Shown here one piece after another: positions 23,451-36,868 of a DNA stretch of 64,000 nucleotides. Where the stretch lies: positions 28,877,744-28,941,743 of the forward strand of contig OX637393.1 in assembly GCA_951799425.1 (NCBI GenBank), in the 5' to 3' direction. The notes under the pieces were generated by a model that worked only from the letters and a program-made list of their open reading frames with translations, was not told where the DNA came from and did no database searches. The stretch comes from Ilex aquifolium (lineage: Eukaryota; Streptophyta; Magnoliopsida; Aquifoliales; Aquifoliaceae). Both the position numbers and the translations under genes were made by a program. Within the stretch, counting starts at the first letter, position 1; every line of letters starts with the position of its first letter.

Positions 23451-25225
23451 CCAATGACATCTAGAGATGTTGAAAATTGTATATTTTGAAAGAAGGATAA
23501 ATGATATATGCAAACTTAAATGACGTTTTCATCTTAAGTTTAAAGTTTTGGTTTGACTAATTTTGCCGTCTTACCATTCATAGTCTCCATTGCTTTTGTG
23601 ATATGAATGCCGTCTATATATGGTTATTCAATTAGAAGTTATGTGCCATAATCAAAGGATGAAGGGAGATAAGTAATTGATATGTTTTTTAATATTTTAT
23701 GGTTTATTATGGTTGGTGAAGACATGCTAAGTTCATCCACCCCCAAGGTTTTGAACCTTCAATATTTGGTTGACCCTTTTAGGGAAAACTTTTGGTTGCA
23801 GCATATGAGCAATCAAGTTGTGGATTTGGTAATTTGGAAACAAATATTTTTCAGAAATTAACCTCACTTTTTGTGTAATTTACACAAAAAAAATCGTCTA
23901 GTAACCCAAATGTATAAAGTTTAACACTTCTCATACCTCTTAGGGGTCAATCATCCTTGTTCTTCGGGGGATATATTCTAAATCCACTCGAGCTACAATG
24001 ACCAATATCCAAGTTTAAGGGAGTAGTAGGTACAAGTTTGAACACCCTGTCAAAAAAACAAAAATAAGAAGAAGAAGAAATAAAATCAAAATCTCCATGC
24101 ACATTATTGGGCCTAGAGTTAGTATTCTGTAACACCAAATGAAATGTTGTTGCTAGCCCAATAGGTGTCCAGTGTCACAGAGTGGGTGTATGAATAGGAT
24201 CCATTGTCACAGTGTGGGTGAGATCAGAAAAGATTTACTACAATTTTCAGTATTTGAGTTAGGTTTAGACCAAAAAAAAAAATTCACCCTAACATAAATT
24301 TGGGTGGTATTTAAGTTGGGAACTTGGGGATTTAGGACCCAACTCGAACCGTCATGAATTACTAATTAAGGTTCAACCTTAAATTCAATTCGAATTATAT
24401 ACTCTAGTTCAACTTGAATTGCCACATGAATTATAAATCAAGTAGAACTTGAATTTCAATCCAAGTTGTGTAACCTCTACATTTAACCTCAATCAAACAA
24501 TAATTTCAACTTGGTAATTGGATTCAAAACTAACTCGAATTCAGATCTTGTTGAATTACTTAAGTTCAAAAATCTAAAGAAGGTGGCGTTTGAGTTAAGT
24601 TCTGATGAGTAATAAAGGTTTAACACGTGTTGAATTTGAGTTGATAGTTTTTTAGCTCGAGCAGAGTTTGGGTTAACCTCTTAACTCGTCCGAGGTCAGT
24701 TTATTGTGATTCACAACTTGATTGTTGCATATTTTTCATTCTCCATTCTACCACCAAAATTGAAATAAAATATGGGAAATAAAACAATGAATATCCTATT
24801 AGAATTCTTACCGCCAAATATGACCATAAGTTTTCTTTTCTTTTTATTTTGGTATGTCATATGGCCATAAGTTTTCTACGGAGAAAGAGAAATGAAGACT
24901 TTAAGATAAACTACAAACTCTGACATATTGAGTTCAAATTCTATTGGTGTTTCTTAGGTTTATAACTGATATCTATAATTGACGAATGGTTGCAAGTATT
25001 CAAAGTTTATTTTAAATGACTAAGTTGAATGTGACCTTAATTTAAAGAGGTTCTTCGTCATAAATAAATAAAATATAAGAAAGATTCCAACTCCATAATT
25101 ACTTTCTCTCCCACATGGGAATGTACCATGAATTCCATGAAGGTGGGCATTCGTCTCCTATTTTGACCCGGGAAGGCTCCTTGTTTGCTTTGACTACTAT
25201 GCGTTATCATGTGGACAAAAAGGGA
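23451..25225. other. Intergenic, no gene seen
   Basis: AT-rich. Around 24300-24700 there are loosely repeated AACTCGAA/AACTTGAAT motifs, but no well-bounded element and no supported ORF. Confidence 0.4.
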
Positions 25226-25450
25226 GTGATAATAATATTTTTGGTCCTTTAAGTATATATTTTTTGTCAGTTTAGTTCTTAATATATTAATTTTGTTAAT
25301 GTAATTTCTAAAATATTTAATTCGTGTCATTTTGGTCTCCACATAGATGGATCGTTAAGTTTTTGACAGAATGATCACGTGTTGGGCACGTGATACCATC
25401 TGAAAAAATGACACGTGCTCACTTCCGTCAAAAAACTTAATGATCCAAGA
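25226..25450. mobile_element. Truncated MITE (family A, copy 2)
   Basis: The reverse complement matches 3858-4202 over its 3' part: TTTTTCAGATGGTATCAC, CAACACGTGAT and GGACCAAAAATATTATTA. It is inverted relative to copy 1 and lacks the outer 100 bp or so of the other end. Confidence 0.6.
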
Positions 25451-25972
25451 GTAAATTAGTGAAGTGAAATGTTGTGAATGCCTTCTCTAATTTTTCATCT
25501 TTAGAAATAGTTTGTCCACATAGTTTCAGTTGTGAAACTGATTTTGAATATTTCAAATTGTCCACAGAGATTTAGTAGATCCTTGTTAGCAATATATTCG
25601 TTTTTTAATCCTTCATCAATATGACGACGATGGAAAATTAAGACTTTCGCTCGATCTTGCGTGGATACTATGATTGTGTCCTCAAATTTCATGGCAGTTA
25701 GGTAAGTCTCAGCATCAATGACCTATACCAAATAATTACTTCCAATAATGTCACAATACGTACACAAAAAACACAAAAGAAAACTACTAAATAAATAAAT
25801 AGAAAGAGACGCAGAACAATGCGCGACACATGCAATTATTTGAATGAAACGACAGTTTGGACTAATTGATGCTAAAACATTCAGTTACACTACCAAAGAT
25901 CTAAGCCAAATAAAACCAAGTTCTACAAACTCCATTTAATCACCCCCAAGCAAAGCCAAACTAATCTCAAGC

Positions 25973-26742
25973 TCAACCATCGAAACCATACGGGGGCTGT
26001 TTGGTAAGGGGTATTTTTTTTTTGGGGGGGGGGGGGCTTGGCAAGAAAGGTTTGGAGAAAATAGTTCAAAGGACCCATAAATCTCATGTTTGTATAGAAA
26101 ATTTAGTCCAGATTTCTAAACCCGACCAATAGTTGGCCTAAAAATTAAACCTATGATCATGGGTTTCGTCAAACCTAGGGAGGGGGTGAGTTTGGGAAGA
26201 TGGGTAAGGGGTTAAGGATTCAAAAAATAATTATACCCCTTAATATGAGTATGAATTGAATTGATGAAGTGTAAAATAGTCATTTACAAGACAAATAGCT
26301 GTTAATAATTATGATATATCCGTGGATCCTACATGTGTATGTGTTGTATATTAAACATGGGTATGAATCGGATTGAATGTTGAATCCCTTCTTTGTAAAG
26401 AGGGGTTTGAGTTTGGAAAAATCAATCCAAACTCCTACCCAAAATTTATCCAAACAAACCCACAAAGGCTTGCCTAGCCTCTTCAAGGCGTAGACAACGT
26501 CCATGGCGGTCACAGTCCTCCTCCTAGCATGCTTAGTGTATGTCACATCTCCACGAATCAAATTCTCCAAAAAAATCTTGAGAACCCTTTTAGTTTCCTC
26601 AAAGATCAACCCACTGATCCTCTTCAATCCGCCTCTTCGCAAGCCTCCAAATCGCAGGCTTGGTGATACCTTGAATGATGTCTCTCAAAATCTTGCGGTG
26701 GCGCTTTGCCCAGCCCTTCCCTCCCTTGCCACAACCAGACAT
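25973..26742 (-). pseudogene. Histone H4 pseudogene, split by a MITE
   Basis: Minus-strand reading starts [17 protein letters not shown], continues [16 protein letters not shown] and then, in another frame, [40 protein letters not shown]. This is clearly histone H4 (103 aa in plants, nucleosome core). Defects: the N-terminal LGKGGA segment has lost four residues, and a 1-bp loss near 26643 shifts the frame just before RRGG. The sequence for the last residues (YGFDG and stop, 25973-25991) is cut off from the body (26462-26742) by a 470-bp insertion. The usual YGFGG has become YGFDG. Plant H4 genes are intronless, so it cannot be told whether this is a dead gene or a retrocopy. Confidence 0.9.
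25992..26461. mobile_element. MITE-like insertion in the H4 pseudogene (470 bp)
   Basis: The left end GGGGGCTGTTTGGTAAGGGG resembles the reverse complement of the right end, GGGTTTGTTTGGATAAATTT. H4 sequence resumes exactly at both edges, which fixes the boundaries. The edges share only GT, so target-duplication length is unclear. Non-coding, with a G11 run near 26026. Confidence 0.75.
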
Positions 26743-29400
26743 TTTTGGGTAGAGAGAGACAAATGGATAGTTTCAAACCTTTGTAACCTCTCATAAGTAA
26801 ATGCACAAATGTCGAACCTTTATATGTAATGGGCATACAAGTGAGTACATGATAGAAATACCTGATAGAATAAAAGCACATGGTTAATGATGGGTCTGTT
26901 TGGAGTTAACTTAAATAACCAATTTTTAAGAATTTTGGAGTAAAATAAGTTAAGCCTATTTAGACCTTGCAGTTTATGCAATAACTTTTTAAACGCAAAA
27001 AGACTTATTTAAACTAATTTTATGAACTTTTCTTTCGACTTTTTTATAGTTTTGTCGTGAGTTTCACATAATTTTTTAGTTTATTATATTCATAAAATAT
27101 TATTAATGATGTAAAAAAATGAAAAATTCATATTTTAAGAACTATTATGCATAATCTATACATACATATAATTATTATTTTTTTATTTTAACACAAAAAA
27201 ATAAAAAAAAACTAGAAAATCACTCTAAACAGACTTTTCTAACTTTTTTAGCTTTTTAAAAAATATCTCAAACGATTTTGGGAGAATTTTTTAATTCTAA
27301 CTTTTTTACAAAAAATTTCAAACCGCAATTTTTTACCTAAAAAAATTAAGCTCTGCCCAATATCAAACACATAATAAAAGAAAAACTTGAACATTACATC
27401 AATTACCAAAAACTTTGATTGAATCTAGAAGGCATCAACATCACCACCACCCATAGAGCCACCAAAACATGCCTTTACTGGAAAGGGCAACCTAAATCTG
27501 AGTGTCAATCAAACGCTAACAAAAACCTAAGCATAGACCAAAATATGTGTGAAGTCTGAAATACATATTTATAAAGTTAATAATAATTTAATAAGTTTGA
27601 AACTACGTTATTCTAATTAAGAATTATAAAATTAATAACGGTAAACCGTGGGAAAAAATTGATTCCCACCAAATTATCTTTTGAGATCATTTTGCCCTTT
27701 GAGTGAAGTCTGATTTTTGCAGTCTACTTGTGCAATGTGTGTGAGAGAGAGAGAAATTAATGGATGAATTCGATATGGGTCATCATAATTGTCACTATCA
27801 ACAAAACAACTCAATCATCGAGAGAGAAAAGCAACAAAAAAAGCTATGGGTGAAATTCAAAAAACTATTAAAATACTTTAGCGTAAACTTTTTTTGAGAA
27901 TGACCCTTTTCTTTCAAGTTTCCAACCTTTCAAACCAGAAAAAAAAAAAAAAAAAAGAAGCTACCAAGAACTTTATATCCCACTCAGTGTTATGAAATCT
28001 ATCATACACACACATCTCTCACATTTGTTTCTATTTTATTCTATAAAGTAGGATTAACGATGGATGCTAGCTAATGCCATAATGGGCTAAAAAAAGTAGG
28101 TATAAAGAACCACCAAAATGGAATTAAGTATTGAACAAAAGAACAATGGTTAAAATTGTAATGGAGCAAAATGAGCTTACAATAATGGACTTGTTGATCC
28201 TGCAAACAAAGGTTTCAATTATAAATTAGTCCAAAAGAACAATCAAAATCCAAGGAAGGAATAGTTGCAAAAATCGAACAACCCATTACTCACAGAAAAC
28301 CAAGACACCAAATCCCTATCAGTCATTTTTTCAAACATCTTGCGAGAAAAACCCAAAAAGTGGAAATCAACAAAATTGTAAGCCTACTCAAAATAAAAAA
28401 AGAGCAAACTCAATTGGACATTGGAATCAGGGCACAATAGCAAACAAGAATCAGTGTGTGGGAAGGGGTATGATGTGTGTGTGAATGTGACGTGTGTGTT
28501 GCTCGATGGAATTTGGATACATTTAGATCAATGGATCAGGATTTAGTAGGTGTGTGTTTGTCTTCTATGTGTAGCGGAGAGGAAGGGATGGGAGTGGGGT
28601 TGAGTTTTCGGTTGTAGTGAAATGAAGGGGATGGGGGATGTGGGTTCGACGGTGGTGGTTGGAGGAGGTTGGCAGTGTGCATTTAGGAGGGGGTGGGGGT
28701 GGTTAGAAAGAGGAAGGGGGAAGGGTTTATGTGCATTGGGGGTATTTAGAATTTAGGAAGGACAAAATCATGGATTGATATTTTTTTTGATTTTTTGATC
28801 TGCATATGTGCAATAGGCAGTTGCTTATTGATAGTACATACCACTCACATGTACATTTATCTTAAAAAATTGACAACAGTTATATATTATAGTGATATGA
28901 AATAAAATTGATTATTTAGTGTACAATGTGAGAAATTTTATAATTGAAGGTGCAAAATGAAATAAAGATAATAGTTCTAGAAGGTAAGTATAATTTACCC
29001 CTTGATTAAAGTGATGGGATAAAAATATGTGAGCGTTGGATCGATAATTTTGAGATGATCTAAAACATCGATATTTGAGATAAAGTTGAGATAACATTGT
29101 CCATTGAATGAAGTTATTTTTTAGGGTAACTTTCACTTTACCTCCTTGTGATTAACCCGCTTTGCACATCAACTACTTGTCATTCTAAAATAGTACTTAA
29201 TCCACTTGTGATTTATGGACTAAATTGTACGGTCATATTTTTCATCCACTTTAACAACTTGTATGAATCACGCGCATTCTCAGTGGCTTGGCATACAAAA
29301 TAACATGTTTAAAAGATAGAAAAACCCATCAAAGTAACACACTCTCTCTCTTTCTCTCTCTCTCTTCCAGCCCTTTCTCCCTTTTCAATTACTCTGCTTC
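26743..29400. other. Intergenic, no gene seen
   Basis: AT-rich. A region of about 26888-27370 begins GGGTCTGTTTGGAG and may be a degraded MITE. (GA)n near 27743-27757 and an A-run near 27940. 28440-28740 is G-rich without an ORF. Nothing further recognised. Confidence 0.35.
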
Positions 29401-29429
29401 TATCTCACCTATGGGATGCTCTGTTTCAT

Positions 29430-30690
29430 TTGCATCCTGATGGGACATTTCTGAGACAGAAGCAGATCACGACACGTGTCCTCGGCATCAAGAACATCCT
29501 CCTCCATGGTGAAGACACGTGTTTTCGGCGCCGAGGATATTGGCCTCCATGATCAAGACACGTGTCCTCGGAGCTGAGGAACATTGCACTCAGGCAGTGT
29601 CCCCTCGGCCCCAGAAGTTCTCCAAATCTCTCTACTACGTACCCTCAGTGCCGAGGGTACATTCATCCCAAGATCCCCATGTGTCCTCGGTGCCGAGGGA
29701 TACTGGTTGGGGCCGTAGCCATGCCGCATGACTCCTACTTCCTAGAAAAGCTACCGACTGACAGTTGATCAGCCTTGGCTAGACTAGGAATCATGAGAGC
29801 ACTCTGCACAAGGGGGTCAGAATGTCAGGACCGACACGACACCCCACCAAGGGGAGCAGGACGCGTGGCATAAAGTGCATAATAAGGAGCGGGTAGACAA
29901 GAATACCCCTGTTGACATGTGGCTATTACATGCAAGCATTTAATGAATCCTCAACTGATGGGATATCTACATTGGCGCGAGACGCCAGAAAGGGATGGGT
30001 GTTAAATGCTCCAGCATCAGGACATTTAATGACTCATCCTTGAAGGAAGAGCATTGAAATGCTCCGGGATCCCAGCATTTAATGTCCTTGCATAGAAGGA
30101 AGAGTTTTGATTGCTCGGGGATCCGAGCAATTAATAATGGGGTCTTCCCCATACGAAATTGGGGGCACACTGCCCCATCTCTGAACCCTACCTATTTTCT
30201 AGACTATCAGCAATGATGAGTCCGAGTGGGTATAAATAGCTTCCAAAAACACATTGCAAAGGTACGCAAAATCACCCCCAAAAGAACATTGCTTTTCTTC
30301 TTCCCCTCTCTTAAAGAACTGACTTGATTGTCGGAGGGGATACGCCGGAAAACACTCCGGCGCCCTTCTTAACCTGTTTTCTGTGTGTCAGGGAGCCATC
30401 GTCGACCCACCTGGAAGGATCGAGCGACCCGTAGCAACAATTCATCACCACTCCTTAGGCCCTCTCAACCCTTTCCTTGCTAGGAGATCTTCGACGTTTG
30501 AGGCCGGTACGAGTTCATCAAGGGAGAGATCTGTTTTTTCCATCTATTGTGCGAAATTCATCGCGCACACATCCCATAGCCATCAACAAGCAGACCACCC
30601 CTTAATGCTTTGTAGAAATCACACAAACACATATGCAGGGCGCCCTTTATGGGATGATCTGTTTCGATTAAACTTTTGTTTTCTCCAGAT
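29430..30690 (+). mobile_element. LTR fragment or solo LTR, probably gypsy (Tat-like)
   Basis: A GC-richer island with repeated ACACGTGTCCTCGG motifs, a TATA box (GGGTATAAATAGC near 30229), and downstream the text CTGACTTGATTGTCGGAGG, which I recall as a common phrase in the R/U5 region of plant Tat-type gypsy LTRs. A duplicated segment near 30010-30140 repeats GCATTTAATG-type text. No primer-binding site or gag follows, so it is a fragment or solo LTR. Boundaries are approximate; it is old. Confidence 0.5.
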
Positions 30691-31699
30691 TTTGGATTGA
30701 TTCTAATTTGGATTCAATTTTTATTTGACTTTGGATAATTTTGGTTCGTTTCTGATTTTTGTTTACGATTTTGATTTAATTTTGGTTTATTTTGAGTGAA
30801 GCAAAATTTAGTTCTTGTGATTTTTTTTTTGCATTGAATCTCGATTTTGTTTCTATTTAATTTCAATTTTGGTTTGTTCTGATTTTGTTATGGGACTTTG
30901 GTTCAATTGTGAAAATGAGATGTTGGATTTCTAGATGTTTTTACTCTAAAGGAGGAAGGGAAGAGAGAGAGAGAGAACTTGGACCGACATGAGAAGGATG
31001 AGTCAAATAATGTCGTACCTAAAAAAACACAAATATTATGTTTTATTGGACAATGATTTGAACTCACCATTCATTTGGTCTTGCTCAACAAAATAGCTAC
31101 TCAAAATATATTTAAATATTCAATTCACTACTTTAGCTAACAACTTTTTAAAATTCACTCCAATCATACTCTCTATTTTAGCTAACTACTACACCCAACT
31201 TTCACTAACTTCCAATAATTTAAAAAAAGTAAAACATATATATAGAGAGAGATAGAGAGAAAAAAAGGTAGAGATAGAATTTAGAGAGCTCAAATTTCTC
31301 ACCACATTTGGTGAGCCATTTGGGTTAACTAGGAAATAGAGAGTGAAATAGAGAGTGGGTTGGAGAGAATTTTTTGTGTTTGGCTAGCTAGTAGCTAAAA
31401 GAGAAGAAATAGAGAGTGGGTTGGAGATGCTCTTAAATCTCAAATAGACGTTATAATAAGGATTCATATATAGTACAAACCTTAGGCCCACATTTATTTA
31501 TTTTTTTAATTCTTTCCCAATGGACAAGTAAGTCAGCGGTTCATAGTTAGCCACGTCAACCAACAGTTATATAATTTTTCTCCTAAAATATGGAATAAAT
31601 ATAATTGTTCTTCAAAGTTTTAAATAAATACAATCAAATATGGTGACTATTTATTACTAAGATCATGTCACCTATGCGTGTCGTGAGATGGAAAGTAAT
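30691..31699. other. Intergenic; possible MITE end near 31436
   Basis: T-rich degenerate TTTTGGTTT text to about 30950. Then a stretch ending in TTGGAGATGCTCTTA (31421-31435), a sequence typical of plant MITE termini, with ATAGAGAGTGGGTTGGAGA repeated just inside. The partner end near 31060 is not clear. Confidence 0.35.
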
Positions 31700-32672
31700 G
31701 GCAAATTATACTCACTCCCCATAGAATCCATTAAAATTGCAGATGTTACCCTCATATTTTGGAAATTATATTACACCGTTCTAATTGGATTTCTATGTCA
31801 CGGATATTCTCCATTAGTTAATCGATAGAAATACCAACGACATCTATTGATATCATCCACTTTTCTACGTGAGCACCAATTTTATCCATATGATCCCCAA
31901 TATAAAACCAAAACAAGTTAACCCAAACTTAAACCTAGTCAGACGATTCACTTGTCTCTCACCACCACCACCATTGTTGATTGTACTCTCTCCCTAACTC
32001 CAAACATCTATCTTTCTAACATCACCCCATCGTGTACCAAGCATAAAAGAAACACACACACACACACACATACACACTATCGCACCATCAATTTTTCAAC
32101 GCGACAATATCATTTTGCTTCGGTCGAATCGTATTTATTTGCATACAAATAAAGTGGAAGCAAAAAAGAAAGGGAGAAAAATACATTCCTCTGCGTAATG
32201 TTTGTGCAAGTATGTATACCTATGAGAGGTGTGTGCGCTAAATTGTGTGCGTGTGTGCTAGAGTACTAATTCAGTTGGCTAATTTGAGTGGTTGTTAAAA
32301 AGGGTGGAACAAATTTGGGTCGTGGTTAGGGAGAATAGGTGGAGGTTGGAGAAGGGAGGCAATGGCTAATCTGTCGATGGCCCGATGGAGAGGGTAATGA
32401 ACTTGGCGGGGTTGGAGGCCGATGGGGAAGGTGCAGGCTGTGGAGGGCTTTTGTTCGAAAATGACGAGAAGAAATTGTTGCACTGCTTGGGATCTTAATT
32501 TTAATTTTTGATTTTATTTCAATAAATGATACAATAAAATATGAATTTTAGTTATAAAATTTAAAATATTTGATTTTGATTAGAGTATTTTTGTTCGAAG
32601 TATAACATTTTAAACTTGAGGGGTTTAAGTATTAAACGCCTACAAATTTTAAGGAGTCTGAGTGTAATTTAC
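31700..32672. mobile_element. Candidate TIR element (about 1 kb)
   Basis: The left end GGCAAATTATACTCACTCC and the reverse complement of the right end, AGTAAATTACACTCAGACTCC, match and continue imperfectly for about 70 bp. A short (CA)n lies near 32054. No coding region recognised. Confidence 0.5.
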
Positions 32673-33115
32673 TAACAGATATACTAACAGACATTGATGA
32701 CAGTGGTCTAAGTACACGCGTACAATAATTATACTTGAAGGTAAAATAAAAAAATAATAATTAAGGAGACAATTGAGACGAGGATTACATATAGTTGAGC
32801 AAATCAAAACATAGTTTTCCCTTTAGAGCATTTCAGTTGGGATTATTTCATTTCATGATTCGTGAAAAAAAGAAAACATAAAAATTAAATGATAATTCAA
32901 ATACCACGTATGTAACAATTATTTTAGGGGAGAGACAGCTTGAGAAGTTTGCCCTCCCCAAATATAAAATTTACTTGGTTTTGGATTATTTAGTTAAAGT
33001 GCATTGGTATCTTCTAATTAAATCCTTTTAAGTGGCCTATGTAACTACTCTCACCATCTTTTAAATTACTTCAAACTTAAATTTCTCACCATGTTAGGGT
33101 GGGGGTGGGAAGGCA

Positions 33116-33973
33116 AGGGCAGAGCCAGTAATCTAGTTTAGAGTGGGTACCTTAACTACAAGATTTAATTAGTTTTTCCAACTGATAAATATATAAGAAT
33201 AAATTTATATCTATTTATATAGAGGTTTATGAAAATTAAAAACTAGTCATAGATCAAGTGCAAATAATTTCTTATTTAAAATTAAGAATACATACCAAAA
33301 ATCCATAAATAGACAAATCAAATGCCAGTAACAAAAAGTTTTAACACAATAAAAAACACGAAACAAAAAAAAAAAGCACTATTAGAATAAAAAAAATTAA
33401 ATAAGAAAAAAACAAGCATGTGTAAAAATGTTAAAAATTAGCAAAAAAATCATGCATAGTTTTGTTATTGATTGACTAAATCTCATATAAACAGTTAGCA
33501 AGAGGTCAAATAATTACCAACTTCGTATTCTTCTCTCTTCATTTCTCTTAAACTCTCTTAGTCCCTTTCTTGTTTCTGTTTGGTGAAAATAATCTCACCT
33601 GATAAAAATATTTGTTTATATATTTTTTTTCAAGTCCATATGTTTTTATCACTTCGTTTTATGAAAATGATTTTATATACTTACAATATGATAAAATTTT
33701 ATATTTTATCACATAATAATCCTAACAAAAAAAAATCATATTTTCTTTAAAAATTCACAAAATGACTTTTCACGTGTCCAAAATATATCAAAACGTACTT
33801 GAAGCATGCCCATATGTGTTAATTTGCCATTTTTTATTATTTTATACTAAAATATTAGAATGGGCACAATCAATTACACTTGAAAAATATTTTAACAACC
33901 AGATATATGTATCTATATAAAAAAATTCTAAATTTTTTAGAGTGGGCCAACACTAAGGTGCCTCCGCCTCCTG
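33116..33973. mobile_element. Non-autonomous hAT element, copy 2
   Basis: Left end CAAGGGCAGAGCCAG and right end with reverse complement CAGGAGGCGGAGG, with GAGTGGG subterminal text on both sides, as in copies 1 and 3. The 8-bp duplication is not intact, so this is the most worn copy. Non-coding. Confidence 0.65.
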
Positions 33974-34041
33974 GGGAGTAAGGGCTCATGGTAGAATGGT
34001 AGTTCAAAAATATTGCAAATTATGTGCATCACACATGACTA

Positions 34042-34517
34042 GGCCTTTCAATGGACATAATTTTCAGTCTGAATTTGATTCGAATTTAAATCCATTTAAT
34101 CGGTCCAATATTTTTCATCCGTTTAGATATTTTAAATCAAATATAAATATGAATATATACAAATTTGATCCGATAAAAATTCGATCCGGTTAATATATAA
34201 ATATATATGTGGGGTGTGTGTGTGTGTTAGCCTTTATTACATATAAATATATATATTTATATATAATATACACATATATGTATATGGAGTATTTGTATTT
34301 GATCTAAAAAAAATTATTTGTTGAAATTTTGGTGGAATACTATTATGGATCGAATCGGGTAGTCAAACCTGGTGTTCGATTATCTTGGATTTGGATATGG
34401 ACTAACATTTTTCTATTTGTCGGGTAAATGGATCGGATTTAATAACATATTTTTTAATCAGATTCGAATTCGAATGGACCCAAATCCAGTCCAAATCCAA
34501 TCAATTGACAAGCCTAC
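34042..34517. mobile_element. Candidate TIR element of AT-rich type
   Basis: The left end (AGGCCTTTCAATGGAC) and the reverse complement of the right end (AGGCTTGTCAATTGATTGG) match. Both are followed inward by GAATTTGATTCGAATTT-like text. The centre has (GT)n and (AT)n runs at about 34207-34290. Confidence 0.45.
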
Positions 34518-34580
34518 ACGTGACGTCAACTACTCTATCTATCTATCTATTCTACTTCTAAAAGATCACTACACAAAATT

Positions 34581-34890
34581 TGTTTTTCCCATAACTACCC
34601 CTAAGAAATTGTATAAAGACAGAAATATATATATATATATATACAAACATCCTACTTCTACTCCAGTAATAATTGGTGTGATATTATATTAAATACCCAA
34701 TTGAGGAAATTTTTTTTTAGAGAAAATAGGTATATTTTTTCCCCATAACTACCCCTAAGAAATTGAATAAGGACAGAAATATACATATACAAACATCAGA
34801 CTTCTATTGCAGCAATATTTGGTGTGGTATTATATTAAATACCAAATTGAGGGAAATAAATTTAGAGAAAGTGGGTATTTATTTTCCCCA
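34581..34890. repeat. 154-bp tandem direct duplication
   Basis: Two adjacent copies share ATAACTACCCCTAAGAAATT, AGACAGAAATATA or GGACAGAAATATA, ATATTATATTAAATACC and TTTAGAGAAA in the same order. Divergence is moderate. Confidence 0.75.
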
Positions 34891-35023
34891 AACAAGTAAC
34901 TCACTCCAACTAAAACTCTCCCGTTCTCTATTTTCTCTGTCTCATCGCCTACAGTCACTATTTTCCCTTCTCTCTCCCCGACGTTAAAACTCTCTCTCTC
35001 TCTCCATCCAGCGCTATAAGCCA

Positions 35024-35418
35024 AAATTATCAGAATTAATTACCAATCTACAACAGATTTAAAACATAAATACCAAAGTACAACAATTTTGAACTTAATT
35101 ACCATTCTACAACACTTTTTAAAAGCGGAATCAACAAATCCGATTTCATGTGAAAGCGGAATCAGCAACTACGAATTCATTTGAAAGCGGAATTAGAAAT
35201 TACGAACTCATCATTAAATCGGATTTGTAGAATCCGCTTTCATATGAATTCGTAATCCTCACATCCGCTTTTAAAACAATAGTGTGTCCACTGAAAGCGC
35301 ATTCAACACATCCGCTTTTATTAAAAAGCGGACTGAACACAACCGCTTTTTAATAAAAGCGGATGTGTTGAATCCGACGTCTAGTGCAAGCGTATTTAAT
35401 TCATCCGCTTTCAAATGC
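35024..35418. repeat. Left terminal inverted repeat of the MULE
   Basis: About 395 bp, inverted to 38897-39224. It contains roughly ten AAAGCGG or CCGCTTT boxes in alternating orientation spaced about 25-45 bp. Several pair with one another, so each arm is itself partly palindromic. Confidence 0.8.
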
Positions 35419-36118
35419 CTGCATATCCATCCCCTCCCAATCCCAAAACAAACATTAAAAAAGTAATAACTATCGCTTGATACTATTTCTACACAAGATG
35501 ATAACAATAAAAATAATAATAACCTGAGTGGGACTATTTCTACGTATCCCCACAAATGAAAATTTCATTCCCAACCCCTATTAAACAAAAATAATGTTCA
35601 CTTTTTTTATTTTTCAAAAAGAGTACCCATCGTACCGCTCCCCACCCCACCCAAACAAAAACTTAAATCCTAAACAATAAAAAACCTTACCCGGTGAAAC
35701 TATTATTATCCAAAAAGAAATTACCAATCGTACCACCAAAACCCAAGCAACAAACCCTAAACCCGGGGAGAAAGAGATTTTATTTCTTTAGCGATAAAAA
35801 CATTACAAAAAAACATTCAAAGTGAAGAGACTTTATGTCTTTTGTTGAAAATAGAATTATAAGATTTTATTTTAAATGATATAATACCGACATATTAGTC
35901 ATAATATTTCTAATGACGATCATATTTTCAACAACATAATGGTGTTCCATATAAGCAAAGAGTAGTAGGGAGAAATTTTCAACACAGACGATTGGTGGGG
36001 GTAGACAGTTGGGAAAGTTCATCATTGGTGAAGAAAGAGGACGATGGCTCATGCATACGAACAGTGTCTTGCACTATAACTGATGGACCATTTTCATCAC
36101 CGTCATCATTAATGTTTT

Positions 36119-36868
36119 TCATATCATCCAGCAATGTAATCTCCTCGTCCTCAACGTCTGTGTCTTACACACGATCAACTGTACACATTCCATTGGTCGC
36201 CAACAAAATACTGTCCTTGTTTTAGCATGACATTGGAAACCAACATTCGAAGAAGATGTGGTGTATCCCAAAAACATCGACGTCTGCATACTAGGCCCTA
36301 TATGCAATTCAAAGAAAGCAGGCTCGGCCTCCGAAATTCCATGACCTGAATTAAACTTTGCTGCAAATGTATCGTCCACCATAAAACCGTGCGCATATTG
36401 ACTACTCCCTTCAACATAGTAAGAGTTAACAAGCGCAGGTGAACTGGGACACAAATTGATGCTCTCCTATGTAAGCAATTGGATATATGGGCCATACTCA
36501 TTCCCCATTGGCTAAGGAAACTGTTGGATGTGCTCTGCCTGTATGTACAAGTCAATACTATTCAGTGCTTGGTTTTCAAATACAGCATCTAACATCGCCG
36601 CCACACCATCATCATTTTTAATTTCAAATTCTATGTACTGTTGCATGCGATCCCCCAAAAATGTTGGAAACCGACAAATTAGTTGTAGTCGTGATGTTGA
36701 ACTGTCCAGCTGTATTATCATGTACATAGTTCTTAACAATTTCTCATATGTTGTTCCGTGTTTTAACTTTATACAATGTTGAGATTTTCCATTGTACGAT
36801 AAACAACCTTCATTGTATATAATATTACCTCCCCAATAGCACATTACTGTGGCGCGTCTCCTCGACAT
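36119..36868 (-). pseudogene. MuDR-type transposase, N-terminal remnant
   Basis: From ATG 36868 the frame reads VMCYWGGNIIYNEGCLSY, then KLKHGTTYEKLLRTMY, LQLICRFP and IEFEIKNDDGVAAMLD. This matches the pattern of the MuDR N-terminal domain (WGG.I..E...Y, then ..L...Y, then C+YP, then I.ddddV..M). The same frame is closed by TAG at 36512-36514 and again at 36467-36469, then continues open to 36119. About 250 codons are left of a protein usually 700 or more. The catalytic region is missing. Transcription would have run inward from the right TIR. Confidence 0.75.

Noticed and set aside
26280-26642. Functional histone H4 gene
   Set aside because: The frame lacks the N-terminus and runs into a MITE at its end; the N-terminal part is in another frame.
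33108-33981. 8-bp target duplication for hAT copy 2
   Set aside because: Flanks TGGGAAGG and GGGAGTAA do not match well enough; the duplication is treated as eroded.
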